A stretch of 64,000 bases of DNA, taken from contig CAKOQD010000001.1 of the NCBI GenBank assembly GCA_934101185.1, positions 1 through 64,000 on the forward strand, in the 5' to 3' direction. The notes beneath the pieces are model-generated. The model was not told the origin of the DNA. It made no database searches and was given only the letters and a program-made list of their open reading frames with translations. Positions 19,067 through 27,104 of this stretch are shown piece by piece; the first letter of the stretch is position 1; each line of letters opens with the position of its first letter. The DNA is from an uncultured Bacilli bacterium (GTDB taxonomy: Bacteria; Bacillota_I; Bacilli_A; RF39; UBA660). The position numbers were made by a program, and so were the translations under genes.

Positions 19067-19441
19067 TTATTCCTCAAGCGGTTCATCACTAATAGGATTA
19101 ATAATATAATTAGACTTATACTTTTCACAATAACTACCCCTAACATTAGTAGCACACTCATAACAAACCTTAGATTCACTATTCAAATAATTCTCATCAA
19201 AAAGTGAGAACACAGCTTTTATTATCATAGGCAAGAAAAATATCAAAACACCATAAACAAGTCTTTTTATAAACATTTTTTGAGACTTCTTTATTTCTTT
19301 ATCTTCTCCCGCTATTACAGACCTACCCAAATCAAAAGTACCAAATATTACAATAATAACAGGAATAACAAGTCTAATAACATGAATTATTTCCCCAATT
19401 CCTCTCCAAATAACAATCGTATCAGTACAAAAACTATTCAT
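19067..19441 (-). CDS. VirB2-like pilin (first copy), cysteine-rich
   Basis: 124 residues from the ATG at 19441 (AGAAGGGAT upstream); an in-frame start at 19507 would extend into the divergent promoter. Same plan as its neighbour: Cys near the N-terminus (SFCTD), helix 1, loop GRSVIAGEDKEIKKSQKMF, helix 2, then an extra tail with VCYEC and SYCEKY. Strong similarity to the gene at 18643 shows tandem duplication. A thioredoxin-like protein is divergently encoded 108 bases away. Confidence 0.75.
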   Translation of the reverse strand: MNSFCTDTIVIWRGIGEIIHVIRLVIPVIIVIFGTFDLGRSVIAGEDKEIKKSQKMFIKRLVYGVLIFFLPMIIKAVFSLFDENYLNSESKVCYECATNVRGSYCEKYKSNYIINPISDEPLEE

Positions 19442-19549
19442 AGTATCCCTTCTTCCGTGATAATAATATATAACTAATAATAAAAAATGTAAAGTTTTTA
19501 TAACCAAAAAGTTACATTTTATGATATGATATTATTCGAGGTGAAAAAA

Positions 19550-19978
19550 ATGAAAAACAAATTATTTATAATTATTATAGTCTTATTAATAGCAATATTA
19601 CTATTCTTATCAATATTCTTTAGTGAAAAAGAAGAAAAATTCATAACAGAAATAACATATCAACAATTAGTATCAAAAATGGATAAAAAAGAAAAATTTG
19701 TCCTATACGTTAAACAAGATGGATGCACAGCTTGTGAAGAATTCAATCCTACATTCTTAAGTGTACTTAGAAAATACAACTTAAAAGTATATTCTCTATA
19801 CACAGATAAACTAAGTACAAAAGACTCTGAATCATTCTACAAACTAGTAGAAGTCTCAGGTACTCCAACTGTTCTATTTATCGAAGATGGTAAAGAAACA
19901 ATGAATAAAATCGAAGGAGTAAGAACAAAAGACTATGTAATTAAAAAATTCGCTAATGCTGGATACATTAACGAATAA
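19550..19978 (+). CDS. membrane-tethered thioredoxin-like protein
   Basis: 142 residues from the ATG at 19550, with GAGGTGA six bases upstream. A helix at about 4-22 anchors it. The outside part is a thioredoxin fold: VLYVKQDGCTACEEFNPTF with a CxxC (CTAC, near 63) and SGTPTVLFIEDGK with the cis-proline. It would act in thiol-disulfide exchange outside the membrane. The neighbouring divergent pilins carry cysteines at both ends, so a role in their disulfides is plausible but inferred. Confidence 0.85.
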   Translation: MKNKLFIIIIVLLIAILLFLSIFFSEKEEKFITEITYQQLVSKMDKKEKFVLYVKQDGCTACEEFNPTFLSVLRKYNLKVYSLYTDKLSTKDSESFYKLVEVSGTPTVLFIEDGKETMNKIEGVRTKDYVIKKFANAGYINE

Positions 19979-19979
19979 G

Positions 19980-20003
19980 AAGTGCTAATTGGCACTTTTT
20001 TAT
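19980..20003. terminator. bidirectional terminator between thioredoxin-like gene and prsW
   Basis: AAGTGC (19980-19985) and GCACTT (19992-19997) form a stem, with TTTTTTA on the plus side. It sits between two convergent stop codons. Confidence 0.8.
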
Positions 20004-20701
20004 TTAAATCTAGAATTAAGACCTGATAATTTTTTCACTTTTTTAACAGTAATTATAAAATAAATTATAAAAAATACTAAAAATATCAAAGCAAAAACCC
20101 AGTTATTTAAAAACAATAAATAATCATAAATACCATGAAGTAAAATCGGAACAAAAAGTGATAAAAATATATTCTTTCTTTTAAATCTATAATTACCATT
20201 AACCTCATTTATCTTAGCAAGCCCTAAATAATACCCCATAAAAACTCCATCACAAGCATGACCAGGTATCGCAGTAAAAGCCCTTGTTATTCCAACACCA
20301 ATTCCTCCACTAAAAACATATAAAATATTTTCAAAACAAGCAAAACCAAGCGCTACAAAAACTGCATAAACAATCATATCATACAACTGATCAAACTCTT
20401 CATGATTATAAGAAACTACATACAAAACAATCCATTTTGAAAACTCTTCAACAAGCGCCACTCCAACAAATACAAATATAAATAAAGACAAAGTATCTAA
20501 ACTTTCTGGTTCAGCATTAAACATAGGAAACACATAACCCATCAAAGAAGATAAAATCAAAGTTATAACAGTAGAAATAATCCCTCCAAAAAACAACTTC
20601 CATATAAGATTCATCGGTTCCCTATCCCTATCCTTATTATAAATATAACTTCCTACTAAAAAAACAGGAAAAATTGATACAAAAAGAAGTAATCTTACCA
20701 T
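20000..20701 (-). CDS. prsW: PrsW-family intramembrane metalloprotease
   Basis: 233 residues with seven or eight predicted membrane helices. The family metal-binding and catalytic motifs are present: EEFSKW (about 82), FACFENILY (about 118), GHACDG (about 148) and HGIYDYLL (about 189). PrsW proteases carry out site-1 cleavage of anti-sigma factors in Bacillus and Clostridioides; no anti-sigma factor gene is visible here, so the substrate is open. RBS AGGTG. Its promoter is duplicated in front of the neighbouring rhuM gene. Confidence 0.85.
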   Translation of the reverse strand: MVRLLLFVSIFPVFLVGSYIYNKDRDREPMNLIWKLFFGGIISTVITLILSSLMGYVFPMFNAEPESLDTLSLFIFVFVGVALVEEFSKWIVLYVVSYNHEEFDQLYDMIVYAVFVALGFACFENILYVFSGGIGVGITRAFTAIPGHACDGVFMGYYLGLAKINEVNGNYRFKRKNIFLSLFVPILLHGIYDYLLFLNNWVFALIFLVFFIIYFIITVKKVKKLSGLNSRFK

Positions 20702-20718
20702 TTAAAACACCTACCATC

Positions 20719-20761
20719 TATAAAAATTATACTAAATATTAAGAGTTAAAACAATAAAAAA
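20719..20761 (-). promoter_or_regulatory. prsW promoter, left copy of a 43-base direct repeat
   Basis: On the minus strand TTGTTT (20754-20749), a 17-base spacer and TATAAT (20731-20726). The whole 43-base segment recurs at 21821-21863 with two mismatches, upstream of the rhuM gene. Confidence 0.7.
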
Positions 20762-20798
20762 TTACAATACTATAAAACATTGTAATTTTTTATCTTAA
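20756..20798 (-). terminator. terminator of rhuM
   Basis: AAATTACAAT and ATTGTAATTT form a ten-base stem with T-runs on both sides. A related hairpin stands at 21921-21960 beyond the other end of rhuM. Confidence 0.7.
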
Positions 20799-20855
20799 CT
20801 TCTAAATAACCAAAACTCTTCTTTAACACCAATAATTACCTAAGCAAACAATAAA

Positions 20856-21794
20856 CTAATACTTACTATTTAAAAAATTAATTACTAAATCAATCAATAT
20901 ATCCTTTTCCCTTGGATCAGACTGTGCAATTAACAAAGTAACAGCAACAAGAGTATTATTATCAATAACTTGCTCATTTCCATTATATAAAATACTATAA
21001 AACTCTAGAAAATATATAAAAAGTGTCGCAGCAATTCTTTTGTTACCATCAATAAAAGTATGGTTTTTAATAATTAAATATAAAAAATTAGCTGCTTTTT
21101 CTTGTATACTAGAATACAAATCATTACCATCAAAAGATTGATATATAGTACCTATAATAGCTTTTAAACCCTCATCTCGTTCAAGAGCAAACAAAGTACT
21201 ATCACTATTAAACTTAAGTTTATTAACTATATCCATACAATCTTCATAAGTAATCTTTTTATTATCTTTAGTTCCATTTGGTTTAGTTATCCTCTTATGA
21301 TCATAATCATCAAGCAGATTTAAAGCATTGGAATAACTGTTTATTACTTTAATTATTTCCTGAGCTTCTGTTCCTTTAAGCTCTATATCTATTCTTCCTG
21401 CAATATCTATTAATTTAATTGTTTTCTCAAGATATTCTAATCTTTTTTGATTAACCGCATAACCTTTTAACAAATAATCTTTCAATACTTTATTTGCCCA
21501 TTTTCTAAAAATAACACCATTTTGGCTCTTAACACGATAACCAACACTAATAATAACATCTAAGTTATAAAGCGATACAGGTCTGTCCGAATTTGCAAAG
21601 TGCATTTTTTGCACATTGCTTTTTTCCTCTAATTCACCATCTTTAAATATGTTATTAATATGTCTTGTAATAACAGTTCTATCCTTGCCAAAGAGCTTCG
21701 CCATTTGTTCTTGTGTAAGCCATACCGTCTCATCCCTCATATTAACCTCTAATTTTACATTCTGATTTTCAAATAGTATAATTTCATTTTTCAT
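20856..21794 (-). CDS. rhuM: RhuM-family protein fused to a Fic/Doc domain
   Basis: 312 residues, start supported by AAGGAGG. The N-terminal part is a RhuM (KilA-N-like) domain: NVKLEVNMRDETVWLTQEQMAKLF, KDRTVITRHINNIF, and NLDVIISVGYRVKSQNG. The C-terminal third (about 215-300) has the Fic/Doc core FLYLIIKNHTFIDGNKRIAATLF. The motif HTFIDGNKR is the Doc-like version of HPFxxGNGR, so AMP- or phospho-transfer to a protein is possible. No antitoxin partner is adjacent. The gene is flanked by imperfect direct repeats (20719-20798 and 21821-21964), which suggests insertion between the ABC importer and prsW. Confidence 0.85.
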   Translation of the reverse strand: MKNEIILFENQNVKLEVNMRDETVWLTQEQMAKLFGKDRTVITRHINNIFKDGELEEKSNVQKMHFANSDRPVSLYNLDVIISVGYRVKSQNGVIFRKWANKVLKDYLLKGYAVNQKRLEYLEKTIKLIDIAGRIDIELKGTEAQEIIKVINSYSNALNLLDDYDHKRITKPNGTKDNKKITYEDCMDIVNKLKFNSDSTLFALERDEGLKAIIGTIYQSFDGNDLYSSIQEKAANFLYLIIKNHTFIDGNKRIAATLFIYFLEFYSILYNGNEQVIDNNTLVAVTLLIAQSDPREKDILIDLVINFLNSKY

Positions 21795-21820
21795 ATTTCA
21801 TTACCTCCTTTATTACATGA

Positions 21821-21863
21821 TATAAAAATTATACTAAATATTAATAATTAAAACAATAAAAAA
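21821..21863 (-). promoter_or_regulatory. rhuM promoter, right copy of the 43-base direct repeat
   Basis: Minus-strand TTGTTT (21856-21851), 17 bases, TATAAT (21833-21828). 41 of 43 bases match the prsW promoter segment at 20719-20761. Confidence 0.7.
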
Positions 21864-21920
21864 ACCTGCATAATCCAGTTACCGCAATTTATCTAACAAT
21901 TAATAAAAATCAATAAAAAA

Positions 21921-21964
21921 AGAAAACTACAACATTATAAAACGTTGTAATTTTTTTTATCTTA
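21921..21964 (-). terminator. terminator of the ABC importer operon
   Basis: AAAACTACAAC and GTTGTAATTTT form a stem with T-runs; on the minus strand it follows the permease stop codon. It is related in sequence to the hairpin after rhuM. Confidence 0.7.
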
Positions 21965-22739
21965 ATCTCTTCTCTACCTTCTCAATAACTAAATATAAAA
22001 TATATGATATTATTCCAAGTATAAATATTGAAGTAATAACCAAATTCAAATTAAACACCTGCGAACCATACGTTATAAGATAACCAAGTCCTTTTTTTGA
22101 CACCAACAATTCTCCCATAATTACACCAATAAGCGATAAACTAATATTTATTTTTAAAGTATTCATCAAAGTCTTAACATTAAAAGGCAAAACCAACTTC
22201 ATAAATATTTGCATCTTACTAGCACCAAAAGACTTAAGAAGTAAAATCTTTGACTTATCTGTTTGGTTAAAAGCATTATACATATTTATAATAGTAGTAA
22301 AAACAGATATTAAAATAGCCATAACTATTATAGACCTCACATTAGCACCAACCCATATTATCAAAAGCGGCCCAAGTGACACCTTAGGAAGTGAGTTTAA
22401 AACCGTTAAATAAGGATCAAACACCATAGCAACTCTCTTATTTGCCCAAAACAAACTAGCTATCAAAAGACCAAGTATACTAGCAATTGAAAAACTTATA
22501 ATTGTCTCATAAAGAGTATACCAAATATGAATAATAAGATCATTTTCCTTTATCAAATTAACAGCAGTCTTTAAAACAAGCACTGGAGACGAAGATAAAA
22601 AACTATTTATTAAATTATATCTTGCTAATATTTCCCATATCAAAAGAAGTATAAACAAAATTGATATTCTAAGTACTGTAACTATTACTTTATCCTTTTT
22701 TAATTTAGATAAATAAACTCTATGTTCTTCACTACACAT
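21957..22739 (-). CDS. ABC importer permease (SsuC/TauC/ThiX type)
   Basis: 260 residues from the ATG at 22739, which overlaps the stop of the ATPase gene by 8 bases and has AAGGAAC upstream; a longer in-frame start at 22814 would lie deep inside the ATPase. Six membrane helices and the binding-protein-dependent transport loop (KILLLKSFGASKMQIFMKLVLPFNV, an EAA-type loop) are visible. Third gene of the operon with ATPase and binding protein. Confidence 0.85.
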   Translation of the reverse strand: MCSEEHRVYLSKLKKDKVIVTVLRISILFILLLIWEILARYNLINSFLSSSPVLVLKTAVNLIKENDLIIHIWYTLYETIISFSIASILGLLIASLFWANKRVAMVFDPYLTVLNSLPKVSLGPLLIIWVGANVRSIIVMAILISVFTTIINMYNAFNQTDKSKILLLKSFGASKMQIFMKLVLPFNVKTLMNTLKINISLSLIGVIMGELLVSKKGLGYLITYGSQVFNLNLVITSIFILGIISYILYLVIEKVEKRLR

Positions 22740-23481
22740 GATTATCAAGTTCCTTCCATATCTTATTATAATAATATATAAAATTCTTATCTTGCCTGTT
22801 TTTAGTAGGAACATCCTTCTTATCTAATAAAATATCATAAATACTCTTAATAGTACTAGGCCTCTTAGTAAGAACCACTATTCTATCCGACATACTAATA
22901 GCCTCCGCTATATCATGAGTAACCATTATCACAGTCTTCCTCTCTTGTTTAATTATTCTATATAAATCATCAGACAAACTAAGACGAGTTTGATAATCCA
23001 AAGCAGAAAAAGGTTCATCTAAAAGTAACAAATCAGGATCAAGAGCAAGCGTCCTAATAAGAGCAACCCTTTGTTTCATTCCCCCACTAAGACTATCTGG
23101 ATAACTATTTATGAATTCCCCCAAACCATACTTAGTAAGTAAATCAACAACTCTTTTCCTACTCTCATCATTAAGAAGCCCCTTAATTTCAAGACCAAGA
23201 ACTGCATTCTCTAAAACAGTCCTTTTAGGAAACAAACAATCATCCTGAAGCATATACCCTATCTTAAAATCATTAGGTACAATTATCTTTCCTCCTGATT
23301 TTGAAACAATACCTGCAACTATTCCAAGAAGCGTAGACTTACCACATCCAGAAGGACCAATTATAGATATAAACTCCTCATCTAAAACCTTTAAGTTTAT
23401 ATTATCAAGTGCTAAAGTTTCCCCATCTTTACTATGATATATTTTTCTTATATTTTTTAACTCTAATATATTATTTAACAT
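22732..23481 (-). CDS. ABC importer ATPase (SsuB/TauB type)
   Basis: 249 residues. Walker A GPSGCGKST (about 40), signature LSGGMKQR (about 131), Walker B DLLLLDEPFSALD (about 150) and the switch His in VTHDIAEA. This is the nitrate/sulfonate/taurine/thiamine-precursor subfamily. It overlaps the binding-protein gene by 11 bases and the permease by 8. Confidence 0.9.
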   Translation of the reverse strand: MLNNILELKNIRKIYHSKDGETLALDNINLKVLDEEFISIIGPSGCGKSTLLGIVAGIVSKSGGKIIVPNDFKIGYMLQDDCLFPKRTVLENAVLGLEIKGLLNDESRKRVVDLLTKYGLGEFINSYPDSLSGGMKQRVALIRTLALDPDLLLLDEPFSALDYQTRLSLSDDLYRIIKQERKTVIMVTHDIAEAISMSDRIVVLTKRPSTIKSIYDILLDKKDVPTKNRQDKNFIYYYNKIWKELDNHV

Positions 23482-24457
23482 ATATTAAATCACTGTATTT
23501 AACAGTTTTATCTTTATCTAATTGCCCTGCACTAACTAATATTTCTTGTAAATGATCAAATGACTTTTCAGTAAACTCTGTAGTCTTAGGCCAAGTATCA
23601 TTCTTCTTATAACTATCAACAGCACTTGTTAGATCCTTTAATGATGTATCAGGAAAGAAATCTAAAATAGTCTTTGCTATTTCAATAGAATCAGTACTAT
23701 TGACATAATCAAGTCCCTTTTGTACAGCCTTAGTAAACGATTCAATCACATCCTTATTTTCATTTATATAACTAATTTTAGCATTATATGCAGTATATGG
23801 AACATCCCCTCCATAACTACCAAGATCGGCAACCTTATAACCATATCCTTGATTAACTACTTGAGTAGCAAGAGGTTCAAAAAGATTAACAAAATCCCCA
23901 GTTCCCCCGATAAAAGCACTCGCCATTGAAGCAAATTGAATACTTGTATCAATAGTCAAATCTTTATTAGGATCAATACCAGCTTCCTTCAAAGACCATT
24001 CCAAAGTCATCTCAGGCATTCCTCCAAGACGTCCACCAATTATATACTTTCCTTTCATATCATCAAGCTTAAAATCTTTAATATCCTCTCTAGATACAAT
24101 AAATGATCCATCCTTCCTAGTAAGTTGAGCAAAAGTCTTTATATAATCTTTTTCCCCACCATTATAAACATAAATAGTAGCTTCACTTCCAGATAATCCA
24201 ATATCAACATCACCAGATAATACTGCAGCCATAACATTATCAGCACCACTAGTTAAAACAAGTTCAACTAAAAGACCTTCATCTTCAAAATAACCATTTG
24301 CAATCGCAGCATATTGAGGTGCATAAAACACACTATGAGTAACCTCTGCCACCACAACTTTCTTAAGCTTATTATCATCTTTAGTGTCTAATTTATATAG
24401 AACAAAAAAGAAAACTATTATAAATATACAACCTAGTATAGTAATAATTTTTTTCAT
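23471..24457 (-). CDS. NMT1/THI5-like ABC substrate-binding protein
   Basis: 328 residues, start after AAAGGAGG. An N-terminal helix (about 3-21) contains ILGC, but with only nine residues before the Cys a lipobox is doubtful and a plain membrane anchor is likely. The body has the SsuA/THI5 pattern: VVVAEVTHSVFYAPQYAAIANGYFEDEGL, AAVLSGDVDIGLSGSEA, and KGKYIIGGRLGGMPEM. The family binds sulfonates, nitrate or thiamine pyrimidine precursors. No riboswitch is visible upstream, so the substrate remains open; a thiamine precursor is only a guess. Confidence 0.8.
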   Translation of the reverse strand: MKKIITILGCIFIIVFFFVLYKLDTKDDNKLKKVVVAEVTHSVFYAPQYAAIANGYFEDEGLLVELVLTSGADNVMAAVLSGDVDIGLSGSEATIYVYNGGEKDYIKTFAQLTRKDGSFIVSREDIKDFKLDDMKGKYIIGGRLGGMPEMTLEWSLKEAGIDPNKDLTIDTSIQFASMASAFIGGTGDFVNLFEPLATQVVNQGYGYKVADLGSYGGDVPYTAYNAKISYINENKDVIESFTKAVQKGLDYVNSTDSIEIAKTILDFFPDTSLKDLTSAVDSYKKNDTWPKTTEFTEKSFDHLQEILVSAGQLDKDKTVKYSDLIYVK

Positions 24458-24507
24458 GATTCCTCCTTTTCTTTTGTATTATATGAAAATAAAAAAAATA
24501 AGTGAAT

Positions 24508-24527
24508 CAAAAAAGGACCTAAGTCCT
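24508..24527 (-). terminator. terminator of the MucBP surface protein gene
   Basis: On the minus strand AGGAC-TTAG-GTCCT is followed by TTTTTT. It overlaps the stop codon. Confidence 0.8.
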
Positions 24528-26370
24528 AACTAAATCTTCTTTTAAAATAAACAAGCAACCCTAAGCCTAAAGAAGAAACTCCTAAAGGAATTAAATAACC
24601 ATTATTAACAGAAACACCAGTCTGTACAGTATGAACCTTATCCTTATCATAAATATAAGTAATAACAATCCTATCATTTATAAACTTTCCATCAGTACCA
24701 TAATCATCTTTTGAAACAGTATATAAATTAGTATAAACATAACCCTTATTAGTCAAATCTTTTGGATTAGTACTATAACTATTATTAACCCTATCATAAA
24801 AATAATCATTCTTAGCTATTTCTTTTCCATTTCTATCAACATACTTAACTAAAACATCACCATATAACATATATCCTCTTCCATATCCAGATAAAACATA
24901 ATCATAAACCTTATGCTCTATATTTATATTTCCATTAAGAACATATATTAAACTACGTTCCTTTCCCTTTAAAGAAACATTATAATCATATCCTTTCTTA
25001 GTCTTAGTATATCTAACCACATAAAAATCTTTATTCTCTTTTTTAGAAATAGTACCACTAACTTTATAATTACTAACTAACTTAGTATCAATAATAACCT
25101 TATTCTCTTTTATCGTAACAGACTTAAACTTAAGATCAAATCCCTTAGAAGACTCTCTTCCACCACATACATTACAAGACTCACTAAGATATCCACTTAC
25201 AGTAAAAGGAAGACTAATACCATTATATAAAACATTACCACTTATCGTAACAAGAGATTTATTATTAATATTTAAACCATGTCTTTTCTCTGAAGTATAC
25301 TCATAATATCCACCATTAGGATCTCTACTAGGATTATTCATCTTAATATTCTTAGAATTATCACCATTGTTTACAACTACTTTATTTATTACAATATTTC
25401 CTCTTACATTACTCTTGTTCCCATCCTTATCAATCTTAACAAAATCATTAACTAAAACAATATCAAAATGACCATAATTAAACACTTTCCCATCAACAGT
25501 ACCAGGATTTACTACAACACTACTATCAGTAGACCAAACAGACTCCTCAAAAGATTGTAACTCACTCTTAAGACCACTTACATCATAACCCTTACTCTTT
25601 AAACCACTTATATAATCTTCTGCTTCCTTAAGACTTTTAAATACTTTAGAAATATCCTCTCTAGAAGTCTCTACCTCCTTACTTTCTTTACTTATATCAG
25701 CAACAATCTCATAATCCTCATTTGAAACCAAACTATTTTTTAACCTTAAAGCATCATCATAATTATCAAAACTATCTTTTATCTCATTAGAAATAATAAC
25801 CTCATCCAAAGATTTATTCCTAACCTTAGTAATACCACCAGTAACTTCCACATACTTAGACTTAAAATCATTAACTATATCCTCTGCATCCTTTAAAGTC
25901 TTTTTAACTACATCAATACTCTTTAAACTATATTCATAATCATTAGATACTTCATACGAAAAATTATCAAACTCAGTATTTAAAAAATTAATACGTTTAT
26001 CTAAAAGATCCTTATCCTTAAACCTTTCACTAAGTTTAATAACAAAAAGTGCATTCTTATACTCTTTCTCATACAAAGGAAGATTATTTTTATAATCATC
26101 AAAAGAATTAAAAACTTTAGTCACTTTATCATCACTTAAAACAGAATTAACCCTAATATCATAAGAATAAAAACCACCTGTCTTTAAAACATTCTTTCTA
26201 ATTTCCTCTAACTTTTTAATAACATTATCTTTCTTTTCATTAGCAAGTACCTCACTACTAAACACTTCATTAATACTATAATCATCAACATTTTTCTTAT
26301 AATCAACTGCATAAGTTGTATTTAAAAATGCAAAAAATGAAATAAATCCAATAAGTAAAAACTTTTTCAT
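24526..26370 (-). CDS. MucBP-type surface protein with VQTGV C-terminal signal
   Basis: 614 residues. Signal peptide about 1-21 (TTYA-VD). Residues about 25-270 are helical repeats with regularly spaced S(F/L)(D/K)(D/E)Y/A-type units that look like coiled-coil or FIVAR-like repeats. Two Cys (SCNVCGG, near 410) could bind metal or form a disulfide. A MucBP-like domain (VLVKYVDRNGKEIAKNDYF to ITYIYDKD, about 505-580) precedes TVQTGVSVNNG, a membrane helix and KRRFS. VQTG is a degenerate LPxTG-like signal. The gene for a class-B-like sortase lies 12 bases upstream in the same direction, so that enzyme is the likely partner. Confidence 0.75.
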   Translation of the reverse strand: MKKFLLIGFISFFAFLNTTYAVDYKKNVDDYSINEVFSSEVLANEKKDNVIKKLEEIRKNVLKTGGFYSYDIRVNSVLSDDKVTKVFNSFDDYKNNLPLYEKEYKNALFVIKLSERFKDKDLLDKRINFLNTEFDNFSYEVSNDYEYSLKSIDVVKKTLKDAEDIVNDFKSKYVEVTGGITKVRNKSLDEVIISNEIKDSFDNYDDALRLKNSLVSNEDYEIVADISKESKEVETSREDISKVFKSLKEAEDYISGLKSKGYDVSGLKSELQSFEESVWSTDSSVVVNPGTVDGKVFNYGHFDIVLVNDFVKIDKDGNKSNVRGNIVINKVVVNNGDNSKNIKMNNPSRDPNGGYYEYTSEKRHGLNINNKSLVTISGNVLYNGISLPFTVSGYLSESCNVCGGRESSKGFDLKFKSVTIKENKVIIDTKLVSNYKVSGTISKKENKDFYVVRYTKTKKGYDYNVSLKGKERSLIYVLNGNINIEHKVYDYVLSGYGRGYMLYGDVLVKYVDRNGKEIAKNDYFYDRVNNSYSTNPKDLTNKGYVYTNLYTVSKDDYGTDGKFINDRIVITYIYDKDKVHTVQTGVSVNNGYLIPLGVSSLGLGLLVYFKRRFS

Positions 26371-26382
26371 AAAATCACTCTC

Positions 26383-27072
26383 CTAAAAATTAACTCTCTT
26401 TGCACTTATAACAAGAAGATCACCATCTCTATTATAAATACAAGTCTGTAATACTAATAAATAATCATCATAAGACACATCAACTCCTGTATCATATAAA
26501 GAATTATTCTTAAGATACTTAACCCTATCACTAAATGAAGAAGAAAAATCAAGATGATTCTCACTATTAGTAACATTAATAGAAAATATCTCATAAGTAA
26601 AAACACCATCTACACTAATTAAAGAAATATATCTATTATCTTTATAAAAATCTTTATCTAAATACTTTTCAAGTCTTTTAAATACTACGTCATAATACCT
26701 AGAATTATGACCATAAATATTAATCTGTTTACTAGAAAAATCATTCCGATAATCCATAAATAAAGAACCAAGAACACTAACCCTTCCATCAACAAGATGA
26801 TTTAAATAATAACTATTATCCACTCCCTTAACCACTAACTCATTAATATTCAAACCATCAATAACTAAAATACCAATAATATCATCATTATTATATTTAT
26901 TCCTATAAGTTAAAATAACATCACTATTAGAAAAAGATTCACTAACACTATTAGTTTCTTTAAAACTAACCTCTATTTTTTTATTATCAATATAAAAAAT
27001 AACACTCTTAAAAAAACAATAAAATATTAAAACAATCAATATAATAAAAATAATATAATATAATCTCTTCAT
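26383..27072 (-). CDS. class-B-like sortase
   Basis: 229 residues with an N-terminal membrane helix (about 5-24). The catalytic triad is in place: His in IYGHNSRYYDVVFKRLEKY (about 121), Cys in YLLVLQTCIYN (about 212) and Arg in ISAKRV near the end. The long helix after the His and the spacing point to class B. Adjacent to the MucBP surface protein with a VQTGV signal. It may also serve the NPDTxD proteins at 85-5754, since class B enzymes use NPxTx signals. RBS GGTGATG; divergent from the DUF368 gene. Confidence 0.85.
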   Translation of the reverse strand: MKRLYYIIFIILIVLIFYCFFKSVIFYIDNKKIEVSFKETNSVSESFSNSDVILTYRNKYNNDDIIGILVIDGLNINELVVKGVDNSYYLNHLVDGRVSVLGSLFMDYRNDFSSKQINIYGHNSRYYDVVFKRLEKYLDKDFYKDNRYISLISVDGVFTYEIFSINVTNSENHLDFSSSFSDRVKYLKNNSLYDTGVDVSYDDYLLVLQTCIYNRDGDLLVISAKRVNF

Positions 27073-27090
27073 AACATCACCACAAATGTA

Positions 27091-27104
27091 TATAATTAAC
27101 TATG
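27091..27104 (+). promoter_or_regulatory. -10 box close to the DUF368 start (possible leaderless mRNA)
   Basis: TATAAT (27091-27096) ends only five bases before the ATG at 27102, and no Shine-Dalgarno sequence is present, unlike nearly every other gene in the window. Transcription would begin at or near the start codon. Confidence 0.5.

Noticed and set aside
19550..19978. Signal-cleaved secreted thioredoxin
   Set aside because: The N-terminal helix has no signal-peptidase site after it; a membrane anchor is more likely.
24458..24525. TPP or other riboswitch before the THI5-like importer
   Set aside because: The leader is too short, and no conserved riboswitch motif is present.
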